DNA of 64,000 nt from Fortiea sp. LEGE XX443 (GTDB lineage Bacteria > Cyanobacteriota > Cyanobacteriia > Cyanobacteriales > Nostocaceae), in the NCBI RefSeq assembly GCF_015206815.1, contig NZ_JADEXZ010000003.1:62001-126000 (forward strand). The letters are read 5' to 3'. The notes beneath the pieces were generated by a model that ran no database searches, had not been told where the DNA came from, and saw nothing but the letters and a program-made list of their open reading frames with translations. Made by a program: the position numbers and the translations under genes. Every line of letters begins with the position of its first letter. Position 1 is the first letter of the stretch. Below, piece after piece: positions 55,216 through 64,000 of this stretch.

Positions 55216-55986
55216 CTAATCTATCTCTTGAACAGCATCCTGGTTTTTGAATTGTTGTTGGTTCTGTTCGCAGTGTGCTTGTTGCTCATCGAACAGAGCC
55301 TTAAACCGTTCAAATTCATTATGGGTAAGGTTATTGATGATAATAGAGTAATTCTCTGAGCTATGATTGCGAGATGCTAGGAGTGCTTCTTGACTTGCTT
55401 CTGAATCAGGCGAATTTCTATCAAGGCTAAGAGTTTGTGAATCTTCTTCTGATTTTAGACTTGCAGTATATGTCTCACTTTTATAAAGGATACTTTGTGT
55501 CTCTTTATCTGGTTTTCCAAATATATTTAAGCGGTCTAAAATTACAGGGATAACAAATTGTTGAATTTGGAAATTAGCGATAATAGATTGTACTTGATCG
55601 TGTTGATCTTCTTCTACTAGGTCGCCATTATTGTCGTCATTTTTATCTGTAAAGTTTTTTAGAACGTCTGGTTCAATTGTATTGTTTTTAGACTGGCTTA
55701 CTTCGGGTTGTAAAGATGACTCTGGACTAACTGGATTAACAAAATTGATAGGTTTTATTTCTGTGGAGCTTAACTTTACTTCCTCTTGCGCTATTTCACT
55801 GATTCTACTCATTTCTGAATTTAACTTTAACACAGCCTCTTGTCGTTCCTCAGCAGTTGGAGGATTTTTTGCATATTCTTCAAATTTCTCATCAGGTATA
55901 TTAAGCTGTGCGATTAATTCTCTGAGGAGACAAGCTTGCATTGCTGGAGTTAAACCTTCTACTGGAAACTCGATTAATTCTTTCAT
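55216..55986 (-). CDS. hypothetical protein cotranscribed with the giant gene, 256 residues
   Basis: The ATG lies 7 bases after the stop of the 2584-residue gene, so the two form one operon. The N-terminus is helical (LTPAMQACLLRELIAQLNI), the middle is acidic and rich in N, S, E and D, likely disordered, and the C-terminus is helical and Q/E-rich (NEFERFKALFDEQQAHCEQ). No family recognised. Its size and disorder suggest an accessory or adaptor of the giant protein. Confidence 0.5.
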   Translation of the reverse strand: MKELIEFPVEGLTPAMQACLLRELIAQLNIPDEKFEEYAKNPPTAEERQEAVLKLNSEMSRISEIAQEEVKLSSTEIKPINFVNPVSPESSLQPEVSQSKNNTIEPDVLKNFTDKNDDNNGDLVEEDQHDQVQSIIANFQIQQFVIPVILDRLNIFGKPDKETQSILYKSETYTASLKSEEDSQTLSLDRNSPDSEASQEALLASRNHSSENYSIIINNLTHNEFERFKALFDEQQAHCEQNQQQFKNQDAVQEID

Positions 55987-55993
55987 AATAAAA

Positions 55994-58900
55994 TTACCTT
56001 TCTACTAAATCTTTTTTGACATCTTTGAGTGCATTATTGATGCGATCGCTCATAAATTGAAAATCTTGTAATGTTTCATCACTAATGTTACTTACTTGAG
56101 TCTTTCCTTGTTTGACATATAGCAAGATATTATCCTTTTTATCTTTAACTAGATAAGTTTGGTTTTGAGTTTGAGTAGCAATCTGATATTTTTCTGTTTG
56201 GACTGTCATAATGCCATTAATATCCTCTTGTCCAATTGTCTTAACTACACGTTGAGCAAGACTGGTCATCTCATTAACTTTTTCTAATTCTTTAATGTCT
56301 TGTTCCATTGCCTTAAAAGCATTCTCAAGACTAATATTTTCTTGAATGTATAAATTAGTTATCTCCTGAATTCTATTGAGATATGTGTCTGATTTACCGA
56401 GTTTTTCAGCTGCTATATACCAGTCTTGGAGATTTTGCACTGTATTAGCTTTCATCCGCTCGATAATGCTATCCATCACTCCAACTTGCTGTATTTTGGG
56501 TTGAGCAGGTGATGCGAGTGCTTGGTTAATATTTGGTTGTTGGCTTTGTTGTGATGAAAAAATGTTCTTGTCGTTAGAAATTAATGAGTTATCTGATACT
56601 TGTGTATTAGTAGAAATAATATCGCTACTAACTTTGGTGTTTTCTACAGGATTAAATACTGCGTATCCTTGGGAAGTTTGTTCTACTCTGTACCCTTTTT
56701 CTTGAAGATAATTTTGAACTAATTGGTCAGTTCCTTGTGCATTTCCGACTAGAAAAGAGCTTTTCACTGCTATTGCCTTATCAAGTAAGGGTTTATAGTG
56801 ATTTTCAAATGTTTGGGCAATTTGCTCGCTTGTTACTCCACGCCACGGGCCAGATCCGGACACCATAATCATGTCTTCTTTTGAGTAATTTCCTGTGTTG
56901 GCGCGTTCCCCCCATGCTTGCTCGTAATTTCGTGTGCTTGAAGCTGTATCAAGGGGTGCAGCTGATTTACCGATAAACTGGGTAGCTATTTGGGCCATCG
57001 CAATGTCTTTTTTCATGTGTTCAGCGACGGCGGCGTTTATAGGTTCGAGTTGGGACAGTGGATTTGTGGGCCGCAGAGCAGTCTGTTGGGACTTGTCCTG
57101 CTGGGTTTGTACTGTAGTTTGTTGTGATTTTGCAACTACATATATATACGCTTCGCTAAGGGCTTGAATAAATGCGGATTCTTTACCCTTACCCTGCCAC
57201 TGTTGATCCTGGGCATTAGTAATGCTTGTACAGTTTTCTAACCAATTGACTCCCCCACGTTTGGCGATCGCCTCAGTTAGCCGGGGATGTTGTTCGAGTT
57301 TAGCTTGAAGCACTTCTACCATTAGCTGGTATTCATCAACTGATGGATGCAACTGCTTTTGGTGATTAAATGCGTGTTCAGCGGATGCGTATGCTACCCC
57401 TTGAGGTTTTTGGACATGGGTTTCTAATCCATACTGCCCGGCGGGGGCTTCTGGATTATTATTGACTGAAACTTGGTAATCGTTTTGCAGCTTGCCTTGT
57501 TCTTTGGCGAGTGCAGTGGCAAGGCTGAGTGCTAGTCCCAGCCCATCTTTGGAGTCGGGGCTGATATTTACTGGAGTTGCAGCTTGTTTTTGGTTAGTTG
57601 GGAACGGAACAATTTTGCCATTGACATAATCTCCTAGTGGCTCCATGAATAAGCCATATAGCTGACTCTTACTCGCTTGAGTTTGGGTAAGTTCTTTTGG
57701 TGAATGCTTCTCCCATCTCGCCCAGGCTTGCTGGTAACTTGGGTCTTGAATCATTTGGGTGGTAATTTTATATTGCTTACCTACCCGAAAAGCAACTTGC
57801 TCGCCGTTTTTACCTTGGGCGATCGCAATATCTCCCTCATTGATACCATAAGTTTTTTGGTAGTCTACACCTCTGGTAGTGTGTATCCTACCGTGTCCGC
57901 GCATAGCATCAATAGTTGTATCAACTGGTACTGCGTCGGCTTCGCCGTGCAGATGCAGCGAATAAACCATTGGTACTGGTTTGCCAGATATAGTCGCGTT
58001 GTCCGGAATCTGAGGATTAGCAGCGTGTGCCGCAGTAGAATTGCCAATGGCGATAATTTCTTCGACAGTTGGTTGGTTTAAAGCGTGTGAGGGTATGTTT
58101 TGGGTGACTTCTCTGAGGTTGGTATAACTGCGCTCTACTTTAATTTCTCCCCCTGGTGTCCACTCGTTAGCTTTGATGGTGAGGTCGTTGTTGCCTTGGA
58201 CTACCGCACGCGGAGGTTGGTTTGAGGTGAGGAAGTTCTCAAATTTCTGGCGAACGCTGTTTTCTCTGCCCAGGTCATTTTTAATTGACCAGATGTTGAT
58301 AAACCATCTGCCAGCCTCAGTATTCAGTGCAGCGTGTTCGTTCTTGCAGTTGAAGCGGGTTACTGTACCTGACTCAAGTTTAAACTCTTGGTATGGTGCG
58401 TCCTGATTTTCTTCCCTAGTCCATGCCATTCGTTCCTTAGCAGCACGATATCCCCAGTCAGAATTTCCGATATTAATGCTGCGGGCTTCCGTCGCGGCGT
58501 AGGAGTTATCACGGTGGTAGTTGATGCCAGCACCGGGGTTCTCGGAATAAGTTACCAGCGCAATATTAGCGTCAGGATATACTTGTTTGACAAGTTCCAT
58601 CAACCTGTCATCCTGTACCCCTGGCTTGAAGTCTTTATCCTTCAAATCCCATTTTGCACCGATCCAGGCGACTTGTCTCAGTAGTGCATAGTTAGATTTG
58701 TCATTTTCAAGTATAGGTTTGAGGTGGGTTTCAAGATGCGATCGCAATTGTTCTACTTTTTCCTCGCTTACCTTACCCAATATTTCGATAGCTTTAGTTC
58801 GATCGGCTTGACGCGAGTTGGGTAGTAATATTGGTTGATTCTTAGCTCCTGATTGTGTATTCTTTACTACTTGTATCTCAACCGCGTTTTGAAAGACTTG

Positions 58901-61900
58901 TGAAATTTCTGCAACTGTGGCGTTAGTATTCAATTGAATATTAGTTATATTCTTTTCTGATAAAGCTTTAGCAGGAACAATTGGTACTGGAGAATCTTCT
59001 TGATTGAGTTCTTTTGGACGGTTAGGAAGTGCTTGTAAAGCTTTTTGGTACTCACTATTTTCTGGAATTTGGTTTAATTTTAAAAGACTACCTTCAGTTG
59101 TAACTTTTTGATTTAACTCTGCACTAAGCTGTTCGTAGCGGTCAAATCCATCAACTTCAGCGATATTAATAGCTTCTCCCAGTAAACTATTAAATTCTTT
59201 CTTTATTTCCTCACTAATTTCATTTTTATTAAAAATAAATGTAGCAGTGTTACTCTCAATAAAATAATCGTTTTCAGTAGATTTTGATTCTAACCAAGTG
59301 GCTACAGCGATCGCGTCTTGTGCCGGAACTACTAATCCAAAAGCTTCTTTAGTTTCTAAGAGCGTTCCATCGGGAGAAGTATATTGTTGATTTGGATTAT
59401 AAAAATATACAGTTTGTTGGGGAATGATTGGAGTGGGTTGTGAGGGTGTATCTGCACTTTTGATATGACCACCAGCACGGTTAATAAAGGTTTGTCTTAA
59501 TTCGTCACTGATGGTACTTTCATCAAGTACGAATACAGTCATTCCTTTTTTGGCTTCTAACCGAGCTTGTGAACTAGGAAGCTGTTCGTATGATACTCCC
59601 ACTTTTTCGAGATACTTTTTGGTTTTTTCAGTTATATTTTCATCAACTGCTAATCCTAAAAGCCCTACTAATTTTTGCTCTTTATCTTGGAACATGATTG
59701 TAGGGCGTTCGTTAATTTTACCGAGTATTTGGTTGCGTTTTTCTTGTTGCTCGTGTCTGAAAGGCTTTTCATTACTTATAAGCTGACTGCGTTTAACCCA
59801 TTTGTCGGGATACTGTACTGTTTCTGGATTAATAATTATTTTACAGGTACTTTCATTACTGGTAATCTGTACAGGGATAGTGGTTCTTTGTTGGTTTGGG
59901 CGAATAATGCCTGTATCAATTAATTTTTGTACAGTGCTACTTTCTTTCCTTTGCCACTGTTTTTGTATATTCCCTTTATTTAAATCAGCTTCGAGACGTT
60001 CATTATGCTGACCAATAATACCGAGTGATTGGTCGCCAATTTTAGCAATATAAACGTGCTTTTTATCAAATGCCCTAACTAAAGTTTCTTGAAATACTTG
60101 GTTGTTAATTTCCTGTTTTTTGTACTTTGGATTCGTAATATTAATTCGTAACAGATTATTCTGAGATGTCTCTGCTATAGCATAGGCATTTTGTCCAGTG
60201 ATGATAGTTTGAATTTTAAGATGTAACTGTTGCCCATTCCCAGGCTTTTCTGTTAGCCAGCCTTGAGCAATACCTTCTTTGATTGATTCTTTATCAAGAT
60301 TGCCTAGTTTTTCAGGTTTATTACCATTTTGAAGATAAATAGTATAGTCTTCCCGAATCAGGTCAACCTTTTCGATTGTTAACATTACAGGTTCATTATT
60401 AAACCTTTGGGAATTTCCAAACTTATTAACTTCGCCTACTTTGAAAGTGAGTTCTGGTAATCCGGGTACTTTGGTTGTAACAGAGGTGGTGTATACTTCA
60501 CCTTTTTCAACACTGCCAATAGCAATAGTACCAATTGGTAGCCGGGCGTTACTTTGTTCAATATTTCCGAATGATTCGTAATTACCCTCTTGGTTCTGGA
60601 TTTCAATTACACTTTTTTCATCTTCAGCTAGATTAAATCGAATACTCTGAGGTTGATTTTCATTAAAAAACTCACTATTCCGGTCAAACCCAGTGATACT
60701 AAAATCGGTAAAATTGAGTGTATCCAACTGACTGATAATCTCTTGAGGAAAGGCAGCAAAGGCGAAATTAGAAACTTTATTTTGGCGATCGCTACTTTTA
60801 TCATTACCAGTCTCACGAGTAGTTGATACCGCCCAGGTGGCAGCTGCCATTGCTAGCTTTTGGTCTTCTGGAATCGAATTATAAAATTCCTCTGCTATCT
60901 GGTAAGCTTTTTGGTAAAGAAGTTTAATTTGACCTTCGCTTAGTTCAGGCTGGAATGATATTTTGTTAGATTTTATTTCTTGTCCAAGTGTAATTTCTAT
61001 CTCTTCGAGTTTATTTTCTTGCTCCCTCGCCAGTGTCCCTAATTTTCTAAACTTGGGTTTACCATTCTCAGTTTCATCGTTAATTTGAGCATAAACTAAA
61101 TATTTATGCAGGCGGTTATTATTACGCTTATCTTCGGATATTTCTGATACTTTTATCGTAATTGTGTTAGCTTTCCAGATAAATTCATTATCATACTGTA
61201 GAAGATTAGTTATACTTACTTGATTACCATTAGCAAGGGTAATATTTGCAGATGGCCCTTTTTCAGTTTCTTTTTGTTTAGATAGCTCACTCGCTCGGTT
61301 GAATGATTTGTCGAATTCTTTTTTGATGATGGTAGCTCTTAATCGCTGTTCATGAGAAAATTCAACCCCTTTAAATAAAGCTTGAAATTGCACAATTTCA
61401 CGCGATTCTAGGCGAGCTTTTTCAAAATACTGATTGGTTTGAGCAATTAGTAACTCAACAGGTGAGTATCCCGTCGGTTGAATTATATTATTAATATAGA
61501 CATCTTTCTTCTTATCCTTAATATAGTTGACTTCACGGTGAAGAATCCGGCTATTATTGCGAATAATTTCAATTTCAGGTTTTTTGGCACTCTTAAAAAG
61601 GTCAACTGCAATTTGATTTTGAAATGCTGCCTCAGCAATCATTTCACGGTACATTTGGGTATTAATGTTCATAGCCACTACTGCATTAGCCTGGTTTAAG
61701 GGTTCTTGTCGAACAGTTTTGATGAACTCTTCCATGTAACTGCGATACTTGCTTGGAATCTCCTTCCCTTCAATACCCTTGGATTTTGCCCAGGCTTCTG
61801 TTTTGAATAAATCTTCGTAGTGTTTGGCTACCTGCTGTACGTACTCAATTGAGTCTTTTTCACTACCAAAGTTTTTCAGAATCGTAATTTCTGACTCTAA

Positions 61901-63748
61901 CGCCTCAATTGCGGTAAGGTGATTGTTGATAACACCCACACTAATGCCATCGCTCATGTGGATGGCGATTTCCTCAAATTCTGGCTGACTGCCATCTTCT
62001 TGGTAAAAAGATTGTTTTTTAAGTTTGACAGTTGGAGCGTACGCGTTTTCAGGAAGGTTACGCTCCTTTGCCTCGGCGGTGAGGTTGGTATACTTGCTTG
62101 CCCGCTCGAAGCCGATACAATCACCATCGTAATCGCGTGCTTGACGCTCTTGTTCAGACTCTTGAGGAAGAATATCTAATTCATAACCAGCTAATTTTAG
62201 TTCTAAAATATACTGATTAAATTTGTTAGTAAACTCGATTTTATCTCTAGTTTCGAGCTTACTAATATTTTGGTCTAAGTAATTTTCAATACCTTCTAAC
62301 TGGATATTTTTTCCTTGAGCTTCTGACAGGATAGATTTAATTTGCTCATTGAGGCGGTTGTAAATGCGATCGCTTGTTTCGTCCGAGACAGCGATCGCAC
62401 CAGCGAGAGGTTGACCATCAGGCCCAAGGATATCTTCTACAATTTTGTTAGTGGAGACGCACAGACCATTAGAGTTGAGGAAAGGGGAGCGGAAGTTGAG
62501 AACTTCTTCGCCATCTTGATAATGCGGTATGGAAATTTCCCCATTTTGCAGGTCTTTGGAGGGGATGACCATTGCTCGCTCAAACGTTAACGTCTTGCCG
62601 ATGGCGATTTCTTTCCACTCGTTTTGGACGAACCGGGCGAGTTCGCGCTGTACTTTCTCAGTTTCAAGAAGTTGGCCATCTCCTTGCAGGTCAGCTTTGA
62701 TGAGTTTGTAAATAAACGAGTCAGTAGCAATGCGATCCCGCAAAGTTTCTAACTCTTCTGCTAATGTTGGATCTTCTGCTGCTTGTTCTTCTAGTGTGCT
62801 TGCTTGTTCTTCTAAAAAGGCTTTCCGTTTCTCGTACTTTTCGCAGTAAAGTTGTGCAAGTTGCCGAGGGTCATCCTGTGCTTCTTTAAGCTTTTTGGCT
62901 TCAAGTTCTAGCTGTTCAGTAAAGTCTTTCAGTCCGTTAGGGAATGAAGCGAGTAACTGTGATATAGCTGTCTTGCCGAGTTCAGATTGTGATTTTTCAC
63001 CTAGCCAGATATTTTGTCGGTATAATCCAGGTTGAATTTGAGGCTTAATCGGGCCATTAGGATTATCTTTATCAGTTCCTTTGAACGCAGATAAGGGAAG
63101 AATTAGATCAATTTTAGTTGAGTTATTCGAGTTTTGATAATTGAAGATTTGCTCAAGGTTAGCAGGGCGTAGTGTACCTTTACCAAAGCGGTATTTATTG
63201 TCATCTCCGTCTCGATCAGTCCAACCGAAGCGGTGCTGAATTACTCGGTATTTATCACCTTTTTGATGCTTAGTTAATTCGTGATACAGGTCTTTTGATA
63301 TCTGTCCGTAACAGTCTCCTGTTAGCCGATATGCTTGGTCATTACTGATAATGCCGCCATTATCACCATTATTATCATCAACTATTAGGATGTTTAACTT
63401 TTTATTGACAGCATTTCTACATGAACCAAGAAATATAGACCCGTAAGCACCTCTATCTTTGTTATCAGGGCATAATTGCCTAATTGTATCTAGACATTCT
63501 TCGGGGCCATATAACAACCGAGTTTTTGACGATAATAATAATTTATGACCTTCAGGATGATTAATTAATTGTTCCACAGTAGACTTTTCGTCCATATGCC
63601 CGAACGAAAAACTTACCCCAGGAAAGAAATATTCTAGTAGAGTATTATTAAGTTCTTCCTTTAACAGCGAATCTGGATTATTTGTATTACCATCTGTATG
63701 AATCCATTGATTTAATCTAGTGTCAAAATGTTTAGCTTGAATTGTCAT
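55994..63748 (-). CDS. giant 2584-residue polyvalent-type protein with RNA-polymerase-like and dioxygenase-like domains
   Basis: Residues about 160-600 carry the marks of two-barrel RNA polymerases (YonO, virion RNAPs, eukaryotic RdRPs). FGKGTLRP with K190 resembles the first-barrel R-x-G-x-K-G element, LPLSAFKG follows near 215-222, EVLNFRSPF with R420 resembles the NRxPTLH-type turn, and DYDGD at 539-543 is the metal-binding DxDGD loop. Residues about 1700-1830 resemble a 2-oxoglutarate/Fe(II) oxygenase: H1745 and D1747 in YHRDNS, H1805, R1814. Then come an ASCH-like stretch (about 1925-2010), a NADAR-like stretch (about 2100-2195, GKGKESAFIQAL), and a SLOG/DUF2493-like stretch (about 2290-2365, GSGPWRG and GNAQGTD). 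Between 600 and 1700 no domain is named. It fits polyvalent proteins of phages and conjugative plasmids. No polymerase activity is proven. Confidence 0.6.
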   Translation of the reverse strand: MTIQAKHFDTRLNQWIHTDGNTNNPDSLLKEELNNTLLEYFFPGVSFSFGHMDEKSTVEQLINHPEGHKLLLSSKTRLLYGPEECLDTIRQLCPDNKDRGAYGSIFLGSCRNAVNKKLNILIVDDNNGDNGGIISNDQAYRLTGDCYGQISKDLYHELTKHQKGDKYRVIQHRFGWTDRDGDDNKYRFGKGTLRPANLEQIFNYQNSNNSTKIDLILPLSAFKGTDKDNPNGPIKPQIQPGLYRQNIWLGEKSQSELGKTAISQLLASFPNGLKDFTEQLELEAKKLKEAQDDPRQLAQLYCEKYEKRKAFLEEQASTLEEQAAEDPTLAEELETLRDRIATDSFIYKLIKADLQGDGQLLETEKVQRELARFVQNEWKEIAIGKTLTFERAMVIPSKDLQNGEISIPHYQDGEEVLNFRSPFLNSNGLCVSTNKIVEDILGPDGQPLAGAIAVSDETSDRIYNRLNEQIKSILSEAQGKNIQLEGIENYLDQNISKLETRDKIEFTNKFNQYILELKLAGYELDILPQESEQERQARDYDGDCIGFERASKYTNLTAEAKERNLPENAYAPTVKLKKQSFYQEDGSQPEFEEIAIHMSDGISVGVINNHLTAIEALESEITILKNFGSEKDSIEYVQQVAKHYEDLFKTEAWAKSKGIEGKEIPSKYRSYMEEFIKTVRQEPLNQANAVVAMNINTQMYREMIAEAAFQNQIAVDLFKSAKKPEIEIIRNNSRILHREVNYIKDKKKDVYINNIIQPTGYSPVELLIAQTNQYFEKARLESREIVQFQALFKGVEFSHEQRLRATIIKKEFDKSFNRASELSKQKETEKGPSANITLANGNQVSITNLLQYDNEFIWKANTITIKVSEISEDKRNNNRLHKYLVYAQINDETENGKPKFRKLGTLAREQENKLEEIEITLGQEIKSNKISFQPELSEGQIKLLYQKAYQIAEEFYNSIPEDQKLAMAAATWAVSTTRETGNDKSSDRQNKVSNFAFAAFPQEIISQLDTLNFTDFSITGFDRNSEFFNENQPQSIRFNLAEDEKSVIEIQNQEGNYESFGNIEQSNARLPIGTIAIGSVEKGEVYTTSVTTKVPGLPELTFKVGEVNKFGNSQRFNNEPVMLTIEKVDLIREDYTIYLQNGNKPEKLGNLDKESIKEGIAQGWLTEKPGNGQQLHLKIQTIITGQNAYAIAETSQNNLLRINITNPKYKKQEINNQVFQETLVRAFDKKHVYIAKIGDQSLGIIGQHNERLEADLNKGNIQKQWQRKESSTVQKLIDTGIIRPNQQRTTIPVQITSNESTCKIIINPETVQYPDKWVKRSQLISNEKPFRHEQQEKRNQILGKINERPTIMFQDKEQKLVGLLGLAVDENITEKTKKYLEKVGVSYEQLPSSQARLEAKKGMTVFVLDESTISDELRQTFINRAGGHIKSADTPSQPTPIIPQQTVYFYNPNQQYTSPDGTLLETKEAFGLVVPAQDAIAVATWLESKSTENDYFIESNTATFIFNKNEISEEIKKEFNSLLGEAINIAEVDGFDRYEQLSAELNQKVTTEGSLLKLNQIPENSEYQKALQALPNRPKELNQEDSPVPIVPAKALSEKNITNIQLNTNATVAEISQVFQNAVEIQVVKNTQSGAKNQPILLPNSRQADRTKAIEILGKVSEEKVEQLRSHLETHLKPILENDKSNYALLRQVAWIGAKWDLKDKDFKPGVQDDRLMELVKQVYPDANIALVTYSENPGAGINYHRDNSYAATEARSINIGNSDWGYRAAKERMAWTREENQDAPYQEFKLESGTVTRFNCKNEHAALNTEAGRWFINIWSIKNDLGRENSVRQKFENFLTSNQPPRAVVQGNNDLTIKANEWTPGGEIKVERSYTNLREVTQNIPSHALNQPTVEEIIAIGNSTAAHAANPQIPDNATISGKPVPMVYSLHLHGEADAVPVDTTIDAMRGHGRIHTTRGVDYQKTYGINEGDIAIAQGKNGEQVAFRVGKQYKITTQMIQDPSYQQAWARWEKHSPKELTQTQASKSQLYGLFMEPLGDYVNGKIVPFPTNQKQAATPVNISPDSKDGLGLALSLATALAKEQGKLQNDYQVSVNNNPEAPAGQYGLETHVQKPQGVAYASAEHAFNHQKQLHPSVDEYQLMVEVLQAKLEQHPRLTEAIAKRGGVNWLENCTSITNAQDQQWQGKGKESAFIQALSEAYIYVVAKSQQTTVQTQQDKSQQTALRPTNPLSQLEPINAAVAEHMKKDIAMAQIATQFIGKSAAPLDTASSTRNYEQAWGERANTGNYSKEDMIMVSGSGPWRGVTSEQIAQTFENHYKPLLDKAIAVKSSFLVGNAQGTDQLVQNYLQEKGYRVEQTSQGYAVFNPVENTKVSSDIISTNTQVSDNSLISNDKNIFSSQQSQQPNINQALASPAQPKIQQVGVMDSIIERMKANTVQNLQDWYIAAEKLGKSDTYLNRIQEITNLYIQENISLENAFKAMEQDIKELEKVNEMTSLAQRVVKTIGQEDINGIMTVQTEKYQIATQTQNQTYLVKDKKDNILLYVKQGKTQVSNISDETLQDFQFMSDRINNALKDVKKDLVER

Positions 63749-64000
63749 ATATGAACAATTAAACTTATAAAATTAAATATAAATTTTCACTTTTTGGCAC
63801 TAAAATACCCGTAGAGTTTAATTTTACTTTCTCTATACTGATAATTTATTAAACAATTTTCTAATTTATACCAACAAATAGCTATATTTTTTTATACCCT
63901 GAAATATAATTATTACTGAAAAATAGTTCCTAAAGACTTAATTCAACGTAGTCTTAAAATTTAAGTGGAAAAAAATATACAAACTTTTTGATTACTTCTT
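63749..64000 (-). promoter_or_regulatory. AT-rich upstream region of the giant gene
   Basis: No gene is seen here. The sequence is very AT-rich with no clear ribosome site before the ATG at 63748 and no obvious promoter boxes. It presumably holds the promoter of the giant gene, which is the first of its operon within this window. Confidence 0.35.

Noticed and set aside
1-64000. CRISPR arrays, rRNA genes or standard tRNA clusters
   Set aside because: No regularly spaced repeats, rRNA sequence or additional cloverleaf candidates were found by reading.

Overview
The window looks like part of a large plasmid, or plasmid-derived island, of a filamentous nitrogen-fixing-type cyanobacterium (Nostoc/Anabaena/Calothrix group). 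The evidence is the dense GCGATCGC (HIP1) octamers inside genes, the cyanobacterial interspersed palindrome at 9932-9960, moderate-to-low GC, and many genes of cyanobacterial plasmid type: a primase-like Rep, a ParB-like protein, two ParA-like proteins, an FtsK/TcpA-like ATPase and envelope-lysis enzymes. No rRNA, housekeeping metabolism or CRISPR array is seen.

Left part (1-6541): a partial UvrD-type helicase with a small ribbon-helix-helix-like partner, then a DGQHR (DndB/DpdB-type) protein that converges on two tandem tRNA-guanine-transglycosylase-fold genes. The larger one is a DpdA-type enzyme with an extra N-terminal domain and an intact zinc site; the smaller is a zinc-less paralogue. 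This matches the Dpd class of 7-deazaguanine DNA modification. A broken 3' piece of queD (preQ0 biosynthesis) overlaps the start of dpdA. A GIY-YIG protein follows.

6597-11288: plasmid-type genes of unknown role, diverging around a perfect 52-bp palindrome; one is a ribbon-helix-helix protein with five degenerate repeats and another a methyltransferase-fold protein.

11790-33576: a defence island. It holds a complete class 1 DISARM set (drmD, drmMI, drmA, drmB, drmC) with a PD-(D/E)XK nuclease-like gene inserted between drmMI and drmA. A GmrSD-like DUF262/HNH gene follows, split by a one-base frameshift, and then a 1669-residue exonuclease-RecQ-UvrD fusion.

34098-44783: a same-strand series of small membrane proteins, an M23 peptidase, a lambda-type lysozyme-like protein, an FtsK/SpoIIIE-type ATPase, a RusA-like resolvase and a P-loop protein. 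This reads as a DNA-transfer module. A compact tRNA-like element whose loop gives anticodon UUA (ochre-reading) lies between two of these genes.

44875-55986: plasmid maintenance. A truncated IS630-type N-terminus, a ParB-like protein, a hairpin-rich leader, an archaeo-eukaryotic-primase-like Rep, an Rpn-like nuclease, two ParA-like NTPases, a membrane protein and a response regulator with a degenerate receiver.

55994-63748: a single 2584-residue minus-strand gene. Its N-terminal third carries motifs of two-barrel RNA polymerases (K190-G, R420-x-P, D539-x-D-G-D). Its C-terminal third carries a 2-oxoglutarate/Fe(II) oxygenase-like domain followed by domains resembling ASCH, NADAR and SLOG. It fits the concept of a polyvalent protein of a mobile element and is the most unusual object here. 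All assignments come from reading motifs, without database searches.
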